Positions 10,358-22,845 of a DNA stretch of 64,000 bases are shown here, piece after piece. The stretch's first letter is position 1, and every line of letters starts with the position of its first letter. The position numbers and the translations under genes are program-made. The notes under the pieces are model-generated. The model saw nothing but the letters and a program-made list of their open reading frames with translations. It had not been told where the DNA came from and made no database searches. Source of the DNA: Monosporascus cannonballus (Eukaryota > Ascomycota > Sordariomycetes > Xylariales); NCBI GenBank assembly GCA_004154925.1, contig QJNS01000255.1:9858-73857 (forward strand), written 5' to 3'.

Positions 10358-13300
10358 ATGAGCATGGCTCCGCACCCATCGTCTTCAGGCACGCCCAGGA
10401 CTCCCGAGAAAAAGGACGGGAACTTCGACCGATGGTTCCTTAAGTTCTCCAATAGGTACAGCCTCAACTTGGGGCTGCCACCAAAAACATCACTAGAGAA
10501 GAGGAGGCTCTTGGCTGAGGCTGACCCGGAGTTCTCTTTGGAGCTCTCTCTGTACTCGCGTCTGCAGTATCATTACTTTCAAGGAAACATAGAGCAAATC
10601 CTTAGCTCATTTGACGAAGCAGCTAAAGATGTCCACCGGAAATGGGTTAAGAAGCCCCTCGGTGAATCTGATACGACCCCCGCCATCACGCACTTGCTCC
10701 GAGCCACCTCTGAACCTGAGCGACGTGAAATGATACGCCGTCTAAATGACATCCTCACAAACTTGCATCCACTCAAATTTCCTAGCGTTGTCAGCACACG
10801 TACCATTCTCTCGCCTCAAAGCCGGCCACCCCCTTTATCGCCCAGTCTAGATAGACAGCGCCATCGCGCCAAACGCCGTTCAGATGAACGGCACCCTAGC
10901 CCTTCATTGTCTTCTTTCAAGAAAGTCAGGAGCGCCGCTTCCACCACCAGCCGTTATGTTGATGAGGGGTCGGAGGAAGAGGGGGAAGGGATTGCGGACC
11001 TCGAGTCCGTATACCCTAAGAACCGCAGCATTTTCGTAAAGAAAAAGCCGTCCCTTCAACCTCCGTGTCATGGCGATTCGAGCTTCTACCAACTCAGCAC
11101 CTCGGCTAATACTAGCAAATCGACATTCGTATCGACTGTATCTAAAGTCTTCGAAGACGAGGAGGGGCCCCCTCCAGATACTCAAGAAACGCAGGTTACC
11201 GTCAAGGCGAGCACCCAGGAGAAACCGAGGCGGCCTCCGCCATCTGACCTGTTCTCAGATCTCGCTCCGTCTTCGAGTACCGAGTTTGCTCTACAGACTT
11301 CTTTTAGCAAATACGAGGGGATAAACGGCATTGAAAACAATGAGCTACACCGAAATGTTGGTCGCGCCCGTGCTCCAACTAGCTCGGGCGCCTTTTCGGA
11401 TTTCACCATACCAATCGAAATTGTAGAGGCGGCAGAGCAGCGGCCGCCACCCGCCGTGTATCCAGAAGTGTCCATTATGCCACCTACCCAGTCACCTTCG
11501 GAAACACCTCGCTCAGGGAAGATATCACTCGAAGACAGGTTAAATGACGTATGGCGTAGGTGTTCCTGTCTCGACAGTGGAATCTTTGGTAGCACACTTA
11601 CAGTCTTTAGCACGGCTACCCTCTTCTCTTGATGAGGCGCCCCTTTCGGTTCGCTGGGAGATTCTCCGGATCGCGCTCCATTGCAGTGTCGACTTAGAAG
11701 AACTCGGTTTAACCTACGATGAGTCGTGGACTGATCAGACCAGGCTACGGAGTATGCTCAAGAGCCACCCCTCGCTACGCGATAAAAACTTCCCTGAGGG
11801 AACGAATACAGATGCTTGGAACGCTAGCCTACAAGACTTCACGAGTTGTGGACAACATGTCGTCCTCTCCGCCTCCCTAGAAACCAGCCGTACGACTACT
11901 GGCCCCTTCTTTAAAGTTTCATTGAATCCTTTAAAATTCGAGCTGCCTCACCGCCTGGACCGACGTTTTGGTTCAGACCGCTTCTTGGAAATACTGGTCC
12001 CTTCACCTAGTAGAAATCTTAGCGAATCATCGGCGGATTACCTTATAGGGTGGCTGGTCAACCACCCTCACATCCTCCTGGGTCGGAAGTGGACACCGTT
12101 TTTCATCCGCAAAGCAGACCCGAAGAAGCAAGCTAGAGATGACGGTTTCGGGCCGGAACCGAAGCCGGAATATATGGAGCGTGTTTATCTTTTTGCTGAA
12201 GATGGCAACGAGTTTCATCAGCCTAGAGGCGAGGAGTATCCACCCAAGGGTGAGCCCGTTGGGAGCCATTCGAGACTGTCGAGGTCCGGTCTCCTTTCTT
12301 GGGTGCTTCAGCCGCAGAAAAATGGGAGCCAGCCCTATCTCAAGTTATTTTCAAGAATCGCCCTTAGTAAGAGCCTTATTCCCATGCTGTAAAAATCAAC
12401 TTGCTAAGTGCTTTCGAGGTTTGAGTCGTACAACCCCCACGATTGTGTTACGACCAGATCAATTCAGACACCGGGATGATGACATCCTATCCCCGACCGG
12501 TAAAGTCATGAGCGATGGCATTGCTCGTATGTCGTCGAGCCTGGCTAGAAAGATCAGCAAGAGCATGGGCCTGATAGATGTTCCAGCCGGCTTCCAAGGC
12601 CGAATCGGAAGTGCGAAAGGGTTCTGGATCCGCCATAGAACAGACACAGATGCGGATGAGGACGACTGGATTGAGACTTATCCGTCTCAGCGAAAGTGGA
12701 AATGTGATTTTCTCGATCCTGACCATAGAACGTTTGAGGTACGAAGCGAGGTCAGAGATCTGACGCCCGCGAACCTCAACCTGCAGTTCCTCCCCATTTT
12801 AGAAGATCGAGCCATTGACCGGGATCGAATGAAAAGAGAAGTTGGTTCTATTCTAGAAAAGGGTCTGCTTAAGGAGCTCGAAAGCCAGCGACTTGCGCTG
12901 GACAATCCTATCCAGTTCAGACAGTGGCTACATGAGAATGGATCAACTTCGAGGCGTTCAGCCCGTCTAAAAAGCTGCGAGGTCCCCTTCGTGGCCGGAC
13001 TCCCCAAATCCACGGAAGAACAGATGGGTTTCCTTCTGGATGGTGGCTTTGACCCTAAGAAGCAAAAGTTTCTCCAAGACATGGCTTGGTCTCTGAGAAG
13101 GGATAAGTGCGAGGAACTTAAGAAGAGGTTAAATATCAAGGTTGGTCGCTCCACATACGCATTCATGGTGGTAGACTTCCTCGGGGTTCTCCAAGAGGAC
13201 GAAATCCATCTTGGATTCTCGTCTAGGTTCCAGGACGAGCAGTCCGGATTCTCCGAGACCTTCCTCCACGGCTTTGATGTACTCGTCGCGAGATCCCCAG

Positions 13301-14586
13301 CGCATTATGTGAGCGATATCCAGCGGGTGAAAGCTGTGTTCAAACCCGAACTGGGCTACCTCAAGGATGTGGTCATTTTCCCCACCAAGGGAAATACGCC
13401 GCTCGCGGATAAGCTCTCTGGTGGTGACTACGACGGCGACATGGCCTGGGTCTGTTGGGATCCGGATATAGTCAACAATTTCCAGAACGAGGCTGTGCCA
13501 GAGCCTCCAGATCTATTTAAGAGGGGTTTCTTGTCGAAGGAGACAACGACCTACGGCAACTTGCAAGCCGCAGGCCATACCGGATCAGACCTTACGGCGG
13601 AATTCCTTCGGAGAAGTTTCCGCTTCAACATGCAGCAAGCCTTTCTAGGGATGTGCACGAACTGGAAGGAGCGGCTTTGCTACATGCGGGGCTCAGTCCG
13701 TGACGATACAGCCGTCCTGCTGAGCACCCTTCTCAGCAACCTCGTCGATCAAGCCAAACAGGGCATCATCTTCACCGGCAAGGACTGGGGCAGGCTCAAG
13801 AGGCACCTCCTTGGGAAGAAGGTCGGCGAACCGCCAGTCCCACTCTACCGGTCGGAGATCTGGGACGGCAAGGGGGAGCTGAGGCACATAAACGACTACC
13901 TGAAATTCAAGGTGGCCAAGCCGACGATCGACCGGGAGCTCGGCAGCTTCCACGAGTGGCTCAACCGGGACTCCACAGCGCGGCATGACGATGAGGACCT
14001 GTTCTGCATGTTCGAGCACCTGCGGACCTTGGCTAAAGAGTCCAGGACCTTTAAGGCGGTCCTTGACGGCCTGACCAGGGACATCCACGCCCTCTACAAG
14101 GAATGGGAGCGCATGACGGGCCGCGACTGGCCCTGGGAGGCCAAGGTGCAGCCAATCCACGAGCGGTTCCTGGCCATCCAGCCCGCCATCGAGTCATCAT
14201 CGTCGTCGTCGGCGGCGTCAGTGGCGTCATCGTCGCTATCTTCGTCGTCGAAAAATAGGGCCGCAGCCTCGAAGACGATCCAGGTCCTCACGCAGCCGGG
14301 GCTCCTGAACCCGGCGCTCGCGCCCTGGGCGCTCTACAAGGCCTCAGCGCTATTCAAGCTGTATTGCAACCGCTCGCCCAAGTTCGCCTGGTGGGTCGCC
14401 GGCGTCCAGCTGCAAAGCCTCAAGGCCATGCGCGCCTCCCCCGGCGTCCCCGTTCCCATCGTCTCTCACATGTACGCCGGCCTGCGTCCGGACGCCAAGT
14501 ACGCGCAGGCGGTCGCCGCGAGGGAGGAGGGCCGGCTCGGCACCGTGGCGGACGACGAGGAGGTGCCGAGAGACGACGACGCTTAG
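10358..14586 (+). CDS. RNA-dependent RNA polymerase of the RNA-silencing (QDE-1/SAD-1) family
   Basis: Three exons: 10358-11555, 11611-12366 and 12419-14586. Intron 1 (11556-11610, GTAGGT...TTTAG, 55 nt) and intron 2 (12367-12418, GTAAGA...CGAG, 52 nt) restore one frame of 1,374 codons (1,373 residues), close to the 1,402 of Neurospora QDE-1. The junctions read LNDVW-PRLPSSLDEAPL and SRIAL-S-LSRTTPTIV, both fitting the family. The N-terminal ~380 residues are partly disordered (Ser/Pro/Arg-rich). Conserved core blocks include RVYLFAEDGNEF, LSRTTPTIV (about 653), SPTGKVMSDGIARMS (about 674) and GRIGSAKGFW (about 707). The catalytic loop GGDYDGD has D988, D990 and D992 intact and coordinates the metal ion in the two-barrel polymerase. 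A Ser-rich stretch lies near 1240-1262. The enzyme converts single-stranded RNA to dsRNA for Dicer in quelling or meiotic silencing. Which paralogue (qde-1, sad-1 or rrp-3 type) is not decided. GC of the last third is clearly higher than the first two thirds. Confidence 0.93.
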
Positions 14587-16166
14587 CTTGCCGCTTGGTT
14601 TCGCCGAGAGGACGTGGACCCAGGTCGGGAGGATGTGGGAATAAGTCGATAGCGTCGGTGGCCGGGGCGGGACCTCTTTTGGCTAATATTCCACCCCCGT
14701 ATGGGTTACGGAGCGGGATTCGTGGGCGCTCGCGCGGCGACAACTTACCTGCCGAGTGTATTTAAGGGTGGTGGGTCTAGTGAATGGCATATCACGGTCC
14801 CTGATTCTCCTTTCTATCTTTCTTATTTTTGATCCTTCTAGTTTGGGATGTATTCATTTTGGTTCCAGTGAGTCTCCGTAGTAGTCTAGGGGTATTCTTG
14901 TGCATTAATGGATACCGGTAGTACCGTCGTGCTGGGTGGATGGTTGAGGGCAGATGCCCAATGACTGAAGGGGCCGTAGGAGGTATCAATTCCAGTTTTT
15001 AGGCTGATGATCGTCTTAATAGACATTCTATTCTTCTTTTATTTTTCGGTACGCAAACAAGTATTTATATTAATAGGTTCATATAAAGGGTAAACTTTCA
15101 GCCATTTTACGGTGATGGGACTGACCGAGCCTAACCAGACGTTTGTCCGACCTGATAATTCGCGCCAAACCTCCCGCCAGTAGGCAGCCACACTCTGACA
15201 TTCGCTCAGGTTCGCCGAAATTCAGGCTGAAGAGTGGCCAGTCCCGGTAACCCATAGAGACACGTCAGCTAAGGCACCTTAAGTAGTGGCCCCTTTGCAG
15301 GATACCGGAAAGCCTTTGAAATCGCCACCATTTTTTTGATGCAGCGAGCGGGTATATCTTTTCTGCTCTTTCCTTAGCCAAAAGAGAAGTTTTTGAAGGG
15401 GTGGGAAAGGTGAGAAAAGGGACACCGGTATTGAAATCGAATTTACGCATGCCATGGGACTGGTATCTGAACGACGATGATATAGCAAAGAGTGCGAGGT
15501 CACAATCTAAATGAATACGTTCAATGTAATAACAACGAGCTTCGGCTTACGAACATAGGTAAACTTTCAATGTAAGCGTCAATGGCGGGAAGTTTCTTCA
15601 CATAAAGTTACTTGATGGAGGGGACTGGATTAGGTTTCTCGGCCAAGTTCGAATTCATTACTTATCACCAACCCTCCGTTCGTGGATGATTGCAGAAGAT
15701 TGTGAAGTTCCTACAGCTGTCACAGTAAAGCTGATCGGTAGATAAGGTAACATGGAGTGTGAGAAGTGATAATTGTCTGGATAGAATTGAGCTCTAGGGA
15801 GCGGTGGCTAGGAATCTCTCTATATACTGTGGGCGCGCCGGAATAAGGTTCTTCCGGGGTGCTGGGAGCTTGATGACTAACATAGATGCCCCTATTCCAC
15901 GACAACAGCACTATAGTAGTGTGGGCACTGGTGAACGGCGATGTAGTCTGTCCCTCCATAAAACTCCAACTTGGAATTCCAACAGAGCCATTATTCACTG
16001 CACTATATCAGAGGAAAACGAGCCAGATACGAAACAAAGGCATGGGCAAAGATCCCCCTATCTATTTCGCAGGTGCCATATGCACTAAGCGCTAAGTCCT
16101 CGCTTCGATCCATAAGCACCCAAATCAGAATTTATTTGTCCATGGTTATTTGTATTACTATTTACA
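14587..16166. other. Intergenic between convergent genes
   Basis: Nearly 1.6 kb holding the 3' ends of the RdRP gene (+) and the rhodopsin-domain gene (-). The frames present are short and overlap on both strands without motifs. Composition becomes slightly more AT-rich near 15,000-15,100, but CA/TG are still present, so there is no strong RIP here. Confidence 0.5.
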
Positions 16167-17601
16167 TCAGGAAACATTATACCAATGCTTTGTACGTGCC
16201 TCTGCCGCGTGGTCCGATCTTCCAGGCCTACTCTCGATTTCCACCGTATGCTCTACTAAGATCGCTGTGGTTCTGCCTGGGGAGCTATCTGGAGCCTGCA
16301 TTGAGGAGCTGTCCCTCCTCACGATTTCTTCTTCGCTCTCCGTACCAAGTTTTGTGATGCCTAACTGCGGCAGGCTGTACGGGTCCGCTGACTGTTTGCT
16401 CAATTGGGTTGACCTCCTGCCCGTGCTTATCTGGGGTCCTGAACTGAGTTCGTCGCTGCGGCTCGGACGACTACTCGGATACCATTCGCCAGGGCCCGGT
16501 GATATGAAGCCGGTATTCACCCAGAATCTGCGTCTCAGCATGGGTGTAACAAGAGGGGCTTGGCCGACGACGATGCCAACGCAATCTTCTCGCATGGACC
16601 AAAGCGCCGATACTCCGCGTTGATTGAACTGATGAGCGCGGATTAGATACCTTATTCTCAAGTCGCCCTGCCGTGCTGATAGAGGTTTTACTTACATGGA
16701 AGATCAGCGTGAAGCGAAGGACGGCAGCGAACATGCAGAAGAAGCCGAGACTGAAGATAAAATAAAGGCCGGCTTTCTTCCACCGGTTGACATTAATCCC
16801 AAGTATCACCTGGATGAGAGTCAGCACCGACCACACGACCAACAATATGTATGAGGGACACGAACGGGGGCCGGGATGAGCATGATGCAGATATCGGTAA
16901 GGAGGTTAAAAGTTAATATTACAACGAAGAAGATGATGTTCTGCGGTACACAACGACCTAGGCAGAGGGGTTGTCAGCAGAAGGGTTCTAACAGGATCGT
17001 CATCGGAGCCAAGTAAATCCATACGTCCTGGGTCTGGCCAAACCTGCCATAGTTGATAGAAAGGGCGGCAAGTGAGCGCAAGCGTGAGGATTATTGCAAC
17101 GCCCGACATTATCACAAGTCCCATTGCCGGCCTGACGAACTTCTCCACCCATAACCCCCTTACTACCCGCTGGTAGAAGCATAACATGTTGAATTTCAAC
17201 ACCCAGATGATGAAAAAGTAGCCAATAAGGCCGACTAAGAATATCTTCGATCCGTATTCCGATTCGTGATACTCCTCGGGCGGCATGTTCTGGCGTTCTT
17301 CGAAAGTAAGGTCGGAGGTGTGACGCCCCTTGGCAACCACGACGAAGACATGGCCTATTACCGGGGCCGCTGTCCATATGGCCTGGGGAGGTAGTTCGTC
17401 AGCTGGGACATCCCGTCTCCGCCGTCGCCCTCGATGATTCAGTCAACTTACTGCCACCCCGAGAATGAGGTAATCATCGAGGTTGTAATTCTTCAAGCCG
17501 ACTAGCTTGGTCCGGCAGTAGATACGGGCGGAAATCATCAACGCGCCGATTAGGTAGAGAAACCATATCTCGACGACCTGGCCCGTGAGGCTCACAGCCA
17601 T
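16167..17601 (-). CDS. Fungal rhodopsin-domain (PTH11-like) seven-transmembrane protein
   Basis: Five minus-strand exons: 17601-17452, 17382-17025, 16957-16866, 16809-16696 and 16628-16167. They join into 392 codons (391 residues) with no stop. Introns are 69, 67, 56 and 67 nt with GT-AG ends (GTAAGT, GTATGG, GTTCGT, GTAAGT). Seven hydrophobic helices are visible: EIWFLYLIGALMISARIY, the LDDYLILGVA...AAPVIGHVFVVV segment, KIFLVGLIGYFFIIWVLKF, FVRPAMGLVIMSGVAIILTL, IIFFVVILTFNLLTDICIML, AGLYFIFSLGFFCMFAAVL and CVGIVVGQAPLVTPML. The sequence after helix 3 (NMLCFYQRVV), ALTCRPF after helix 4 and LWSMREDCVGIVVG are typical of the Rhodopsin_fung/PTH11-like family of integral membrane proteins. Some members act as plasma-membrane sensors, but most are uncharacterised. 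The hydrophilic C-terminal tail is about 120 residues and Ser/Pro-rich. It is the last intact gene before the RIP block, yet shows no RIP damage. Confidence 0.88.
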
Positions 17602-18398
17602 TGTTACCTAGAGCAGGAAACGGGAATCTCCAAGAACGCATAAGTTAACTCTGATGCACAACGACCGAGGAGCCACAACGGCAGTTAAATGCAAACTGTT
17701 GGCAAAACGCTAGTTATCTAGCTGTATTCCTTGCTTGCGCATGGCCAAATGGCCGCATCTTGGGTCGTGGGGGAGCCGTGGTTCGTGAAGTGGTCGTAAA
17801 ACCACCACCCAGTACTTAGAAATTGTATGCATAATACTCACCTCTCCGACACAGTAAATGGCTAAGGGGAACCCAGAGGGCTTCTTTATTGCGGCAAGAT
17901 GCCTATGCCGCGGAGGCGATAGAAAAGGAAATGGCACACGTTCGTGTATGTCTCTCATGGACTCTGCAGGCTAGAAAAGTTCGGACAGTGACTGCATCTG
18001 AAAGTGTGAGACCCTGCATCACACACAGAAGCATATAACTGAAGAAAAGGTATATTAAAAGTTGCATGACCTCTAGAAGGTCCTCTGTAAAGGGTGAAGG
18101 TGGTGAACCCTCCTTAAATACATATAAAAATAGTGGTACCCAAGAGATAATAATACCGGATTAGCCGAAGCAATTTCCACTAGCTTGTTAGCTAACTAAG
18201 CCATGGCGCTGCTAGATTCAACACACCCCCCCCAGTTGTTAGGAACTAACAGCTAAAGCTTTCTTGATACTGAGCAACTGCCCAAAAAGGAAATACCGTG
18301 GTAATTAGCTTTTAACAAACAATAGATAAAACGCAAAAACGGAAACAAAAAGGATGATTAGCATCTCGATTAACTAAGGAAGTTATTCGAGATGCCAG
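17602..18398. other. Intergenic at the edge of the repeat block
   Basis: Upstream region of the rhodopsin-domain gene. It is of ordinary composition until about 18,300 and contains a run of C at about 18,223-18,232. Shortly after it a near-palindromic tgttaggaactaaca (about 18,237-18,251) could be an end of the copia LTR, but the partner copy was not found. The only sizeable frame (17710-17958, -) has no motif. Confidence 0.4.
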
Positions 18399-18470
18399 AA
18401 CTTCTGACCGGATTCGAACCCATATCTTCAGGTATTAGGACCTGACGTCATACCACTAGACCACAAAAGC
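18399..18470 (-). tRNA. tRNA-like sequence, probably degenerate (possible Arg-CCU)
   Basis: Read on the minus strand, 72 nt fold as a tRNA. The 7-bp acceptor stem GCTTTTG/CAGAAGT pairs fully if two G-U pairs are allowed. The D-arm GTC-TAGTGGTAT-GAC has an A-box-like sequence, and the anticodon stem is TCAGG/CCTGA. The T-loop is the canonical TTCGAAT within a B-box-like GGGTTCGAATCC. Two faults argue for a pseudogene or a tRNA-derived element: an eight-base anticodon loop (TCCTAATA) and a mismatch in the T-stem. No intron or poly-T terminator was assigned with confidence. Confidence 0.45.
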
Positions 18471-21108
18471 TTTGTTGGAAAGCTTCCTCACTAACCCTAC
18501 CTTTAAGGTCGTTTAGAGACGAAGGTAATAACAACTTATAAGGGAAAGAACGATAAGAAGGAAACGGGGGCAATAGCCTTCTATTGCTGGGCAACGTCTG
18601 GGATAAATTAACATTTCCTAGGCTTCCTTTAGCCTTAAAGTAACGTCCTAAAGATTTAACAGCCTGACGAATTTCTAATGCTACTAAAATTTCAAGGGCT
18701 TAATTAAGCCATCTGCTACCATAACGTTAATAAACGTCTATTCGATCCTTATCCTTCCTGCTATGTAAATTTCGCGAAACCAATAATTATAAATATTTAC
18801 GTACTTCAGTTTCGTAATTAGGCGTATAATTTTTTCAGTAACTAGCCGTATCGTCTGCTTATTATCCACCTAGATAATTAAGTTCTCGTTTAACTTAAGC
18901 CTAATAACCTTAAATAACCTTAATATAAAAAAGGTTTCTTTGACGATTTGCAACAAAGCTAATAACTTAACTTTCGTACTTAAAATGGTAACTATATCCT
19001 GCTTATTAACCCTTTATACGATAAGGCTACCGAAAAGTAATAATATAAATCCCTAAAAACTTTTCCGGTTAGGGTTATCCGCAAAAAACGCATTATTCGT
19101 ACATAAAAACGATCGTACGTTAAGATCTTCGTTATTTTCGAATTTTAAAATTAAAATACGTATAAAATAAACGTAAAAAATAATGTCGTTAATAACGTTA
19201 AAATATATAAAATTAAAGTTCTTATAATAACGAAATAAATAAAAAACAGTTTTAGTTAAGTTTAAGCGAATAATAACAATTTCGTATAATAAACTTCCGA
19301 CTTTTTCGAAATATAATTTCTTAAACGCTATTAACGTTTCGTCTTAATATTTTTTAAAACTTTTCCATTTAAAGACCTTAAAATAACGTTTTCCAAATTT
19401 GGATAATTTAAAGCGTATATATAACTTTTTCCAATAAATATCCTATAATAACTATAATTTCTTAATTACGCGGTTTTGCAGAATACGCATTTTAAGGAAT
19501 TACTGTAAATCCTTTAAATTATTAATATAAAAACGTTATATTAATTTTGTAAGGAATTTTTTAATACGTATTATATCGCAAATCCTATATATTATAATTA
19601 TATCGTTAACGTAAAAAAATAACGTTAATTAACTATTAGTTATAATACATAGGTTATCCGGAACGGATTTTAATCTTAATTTTTTTAATCCTACCGTCAA
19701 ATCTCGTTACCACAGAAGTAATAATCGCTTTAAGCCGTATAGGGCCTTTCGGAACCTTAAATAAAAGCCCGGGCGTACGAATCTTTATAAAAAACGTATA
19801 TATATTAACTTATCGAAATCGCTGTACAAAAATGCGTTAACGGCGTTAAGGTAACGAAATTCAAGGTTAAATCGGGCTACAACAGCTATAAGTATACGGA
19901 AAAACCTGCCTATTAACATAAAAACGTAAGCATTAAGGTCCTTACGAAGCTAAAAATTGCCACGGATAATAATTTTAACTTTAAGCTTTTAAAATACCCC
20001 GTACTTATTAAATTTATATGTAAATACCTATATTAACGAAAGAATACCGTTAAAATTTACGTCCTAAATCGCCTTTTACAATAAAATAACGGCAATTAAT
20101 CGCTTTACCCGATATATCTAATTCCATTTTTTAACGTAATTACCTTTTAATTTTTAACGTACTTATATTATATAGCTTCTTATTAATTTTTGAGGGCAAC
20201 GGGAAAATTAATACGATATAAGCAATTATATTTAATTACAATCGAAAAAACAACGTTAAAAACGATTAAATACGTATTACGTTTTTCGAATTCTAACTTA
20301 TAACTGGTATTAGCCGAAAATGGCTCTTTTTTTTTCCGCTTCGCGTTCCGGAATTAATAACAATTAATTAATCCAGGAAATTTAATTCAGTACGGCGTTA
20401 CCGTGGCTGAAAAAAACCTAATAATATATTTTAAGCTGTATCTGATAATAATACGTAATATTATTAAAAATCTTTTTCGAAAGCTGGAATAACTTCCGGT
20501 ATAAGCAAATAAGGCTATATAGCTTTGTGTTCCGAATCGTCCGTTTTATTAAGGATACGGCTTAAGTCTTTTTCGGAATTATTGTTAACTGCCGAATTAA
20601 AGGAATTTTCGTCAAAATACAAATTATAAACTTTATTAACCTTTACCCTTTTAACTTCTTATAAAGCTTCTTAATTAGAAAGGTCTATAGCTATTACAAT
20701 AATATTATAAATAACTTTTTTAAGCTCGTTTTGCTTTGCCGATTTATCCACCCCCTTAACAATACCTATTTCTAAGGGATTGCTGCTGAAAATAACTTTA
20801 AACGTTTTTAAAAAGGTTATTATTACAAATAAAATAAAAATATTATTAATTTAGTCGTTTAATTCTGCAATTTCGAACGAAAATTTTTTCTGTTCGCCTT
20901 AATATTTTTTCGTCTTGTCGAAAGTAACGTCCTTAACAATAATAACGCGTTATTACGAAAAAAATCCATACCCGATATATGTTACTAACTACGTATCCCA
21001 TAAAGTAGCCGATATATATTTTGGAATCCATCTTTTTTAAATATTCTGCACCCTGACGAGCTATTTTCGTAAGCGCATAAGCTCTTAATCCGAAAAATAC
21101 AATATTCG

Positions 21109-21540
21109 TGTTACGTTCAGAAGGGACTCCACTAGGCCCAAAAGGAGGCCCAGGAAGTTGGAGACGCTCGGGATCTCCACCTTCTATCGGATAAACCTCG
21201 GGTCTCTGTCAATCTCCAGAAATACCAGGAAACTCGTGGACGACAGACACCATGGTCTCTCGAGATCCCCAAAGACCATAAGAAACATAAAGGATAAGAA
21301 AGATATATAAGGTTTAAGTTTCCTATATAAATAATTACTTATTTAATTTTTCGTTCCTTAGTTATTAATTTAAGTTCTTAACCAGAAGTAATTATACCGT
21401 TTTCTGATTAAAAAAAGAATATCTTAAAATTTTCTTAACGAATATATTAAATTATTTTTCGCCTTATTATTACTTGCAAATTAAGACCCTTTTCGGATAC
21501 TGCTTATACCTCCAGGTGGATGTATGACAGGTTCGTTACA
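21109..21540 (+). mobile_element. Solo LTR (G family) inserted in the copia remnant
   Basis: A 432-bp TG...CA sequence (tgttacgttcag ... gttcgttaca) flanked by a perfect 5-bp target duplication attcg (21104-21108 and 21541-21545). The reverse complement matches the 3' LTR of element G (38235-38661) at its start (tgtaacgaacctg), in the middle (gacccttttcgga with tacctcc) and at its end. The first ~180 bp have near-normal GC and almost no RIP, while the rest is AT-rich. It is best explained as an LTR-LTR recombination product left after an element of the G family inserted into copia. Strand is given relative to G, which lies on the minus strand. Confidence 0.8.
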
Positions 21541-22608
21541 ATTCGTTACGTTTACCTTTAAACCTTTTTCAGAAATAGGTATTTTATCTTTTTTAACTAA
21601 CAATTCGTTAAAAACCTGGGTAAAGGTTTTCTAACCTAAGGCTTGGATAAATATGTAATTAACGATATATATAATTACTTTTATAATTTCCAGCCACAGG
21701 TCAAAAAGGAGGTTACTGCTAATAATTAAATAATATATTTTCGTAATAATTATGCCCCCGGCGTATTTTTAAATACCTACAGGTTCCTTAATGTATAAAG
21801 GCAAAGGCGTATAAAATATACCTATATCGAAAAACCATTTTCGAAATTTATTTCTAAAAAGAATCTTTCCGTTTAATACAATTATTTTAACCTTAATATA
21901 AAATCATTTTTCAAGAAAAATTATTACGTTTATTAGGGCGGTTAAAACATATTTTTTCCGTTTCAAAATATAATTAATTTTAATTCTAATAATTAAATAA
22001 GTAATGATTAATGTTTTCGTACGCCCGTCGAAGGCGTTATTAAATTCGAAAGAATTAACGTATATCGTATTAAAAAGCTTACTTTCTCTAATTGGCTACC
22101 GTTATAATATTTTTTTCCGCATTTTAGCAACCTGATAATCTTAATATTAAATTGCTAAAGGCAAATAAATTTTCGTTCCGGTAATTATATACATTATTTT
22201 TTCGAATACGTATAAGTCTAAATAAATTAATTTTTAATATTATATCGTAACGTTTCCTTTTAAGGGCTTTAAGAGAAATCGGAAATTATTACTGTAAAAT
22301 TTCTGCTATAGGATTAATTTCGAAAGTAAAAACTCCTAAATTAAAAGTTCCGAAACAAAATCCCTATCTTTATTCTTAAGGATAACTTTATTCTTTAAAT
22401 CGCTTTCGTTTTCCAGAACGATAGCGGTAAGCTTTTTTTCGGTTACTGTAAAAGCTATTAGAACAATATCGTCGTTATCGTTTTCCGGCGTTATTTTAAC
22501 GTAATGTATAACAAGCTAACGTTCGATTTAATTAACTTTAACCATTTTCGTGCTTAACGCCTTGTGATATACGACGTCGATTTCGTAATTCCAATAAATC
22601 CCGGCCTG

Positions 22609-22845
22609 CTAAAATAATTTGTACGAAATTAAATTGATATATATCTTAAAAACATATAAATAGTTCTTTAAAAAGAAAGTATTAAACCTTTTTAACGGTA
22701 TAGTAAACGTAATTTTTCGTATACCTTCGCCCACGATATCGAGATACTTTTTTCCGGTTAAAAGGTTTTCGCTAACTTTCGGTAAATATAAATTAAGAAA
22801 ATTAGCTTTATAATTTCCTATATGGAAGTCAGAATAGGTATCCAA
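22609..22845 (-). pseudogene. Copia protease/integrase junction fragment
   Basis: Longest surviving open piece (78 codons) of the copia polyprotein. It ends in a segment matching the conserved NVLYVP-x-L-x-x-NLIS region that follows the aspartic protease in Ty1/copia polyproteins. It is open only by chance between RIP stops. Confidence 0.65.

Noticed and set aside
11556..11577. Frame change in the RdRP gene read as a frameshift or a 22-nt intron
   Set aside because: A normal 55-nt intron (11556-11610) gives a better protein junction and the whole gene then reads in 1,374 codons.
16906..17377. Rhodopsin-domain gene first seen as broken into several minus-strand frames
   Set aside because: Four short GT-AG introns join the pieces into one intact 392-codon frame.
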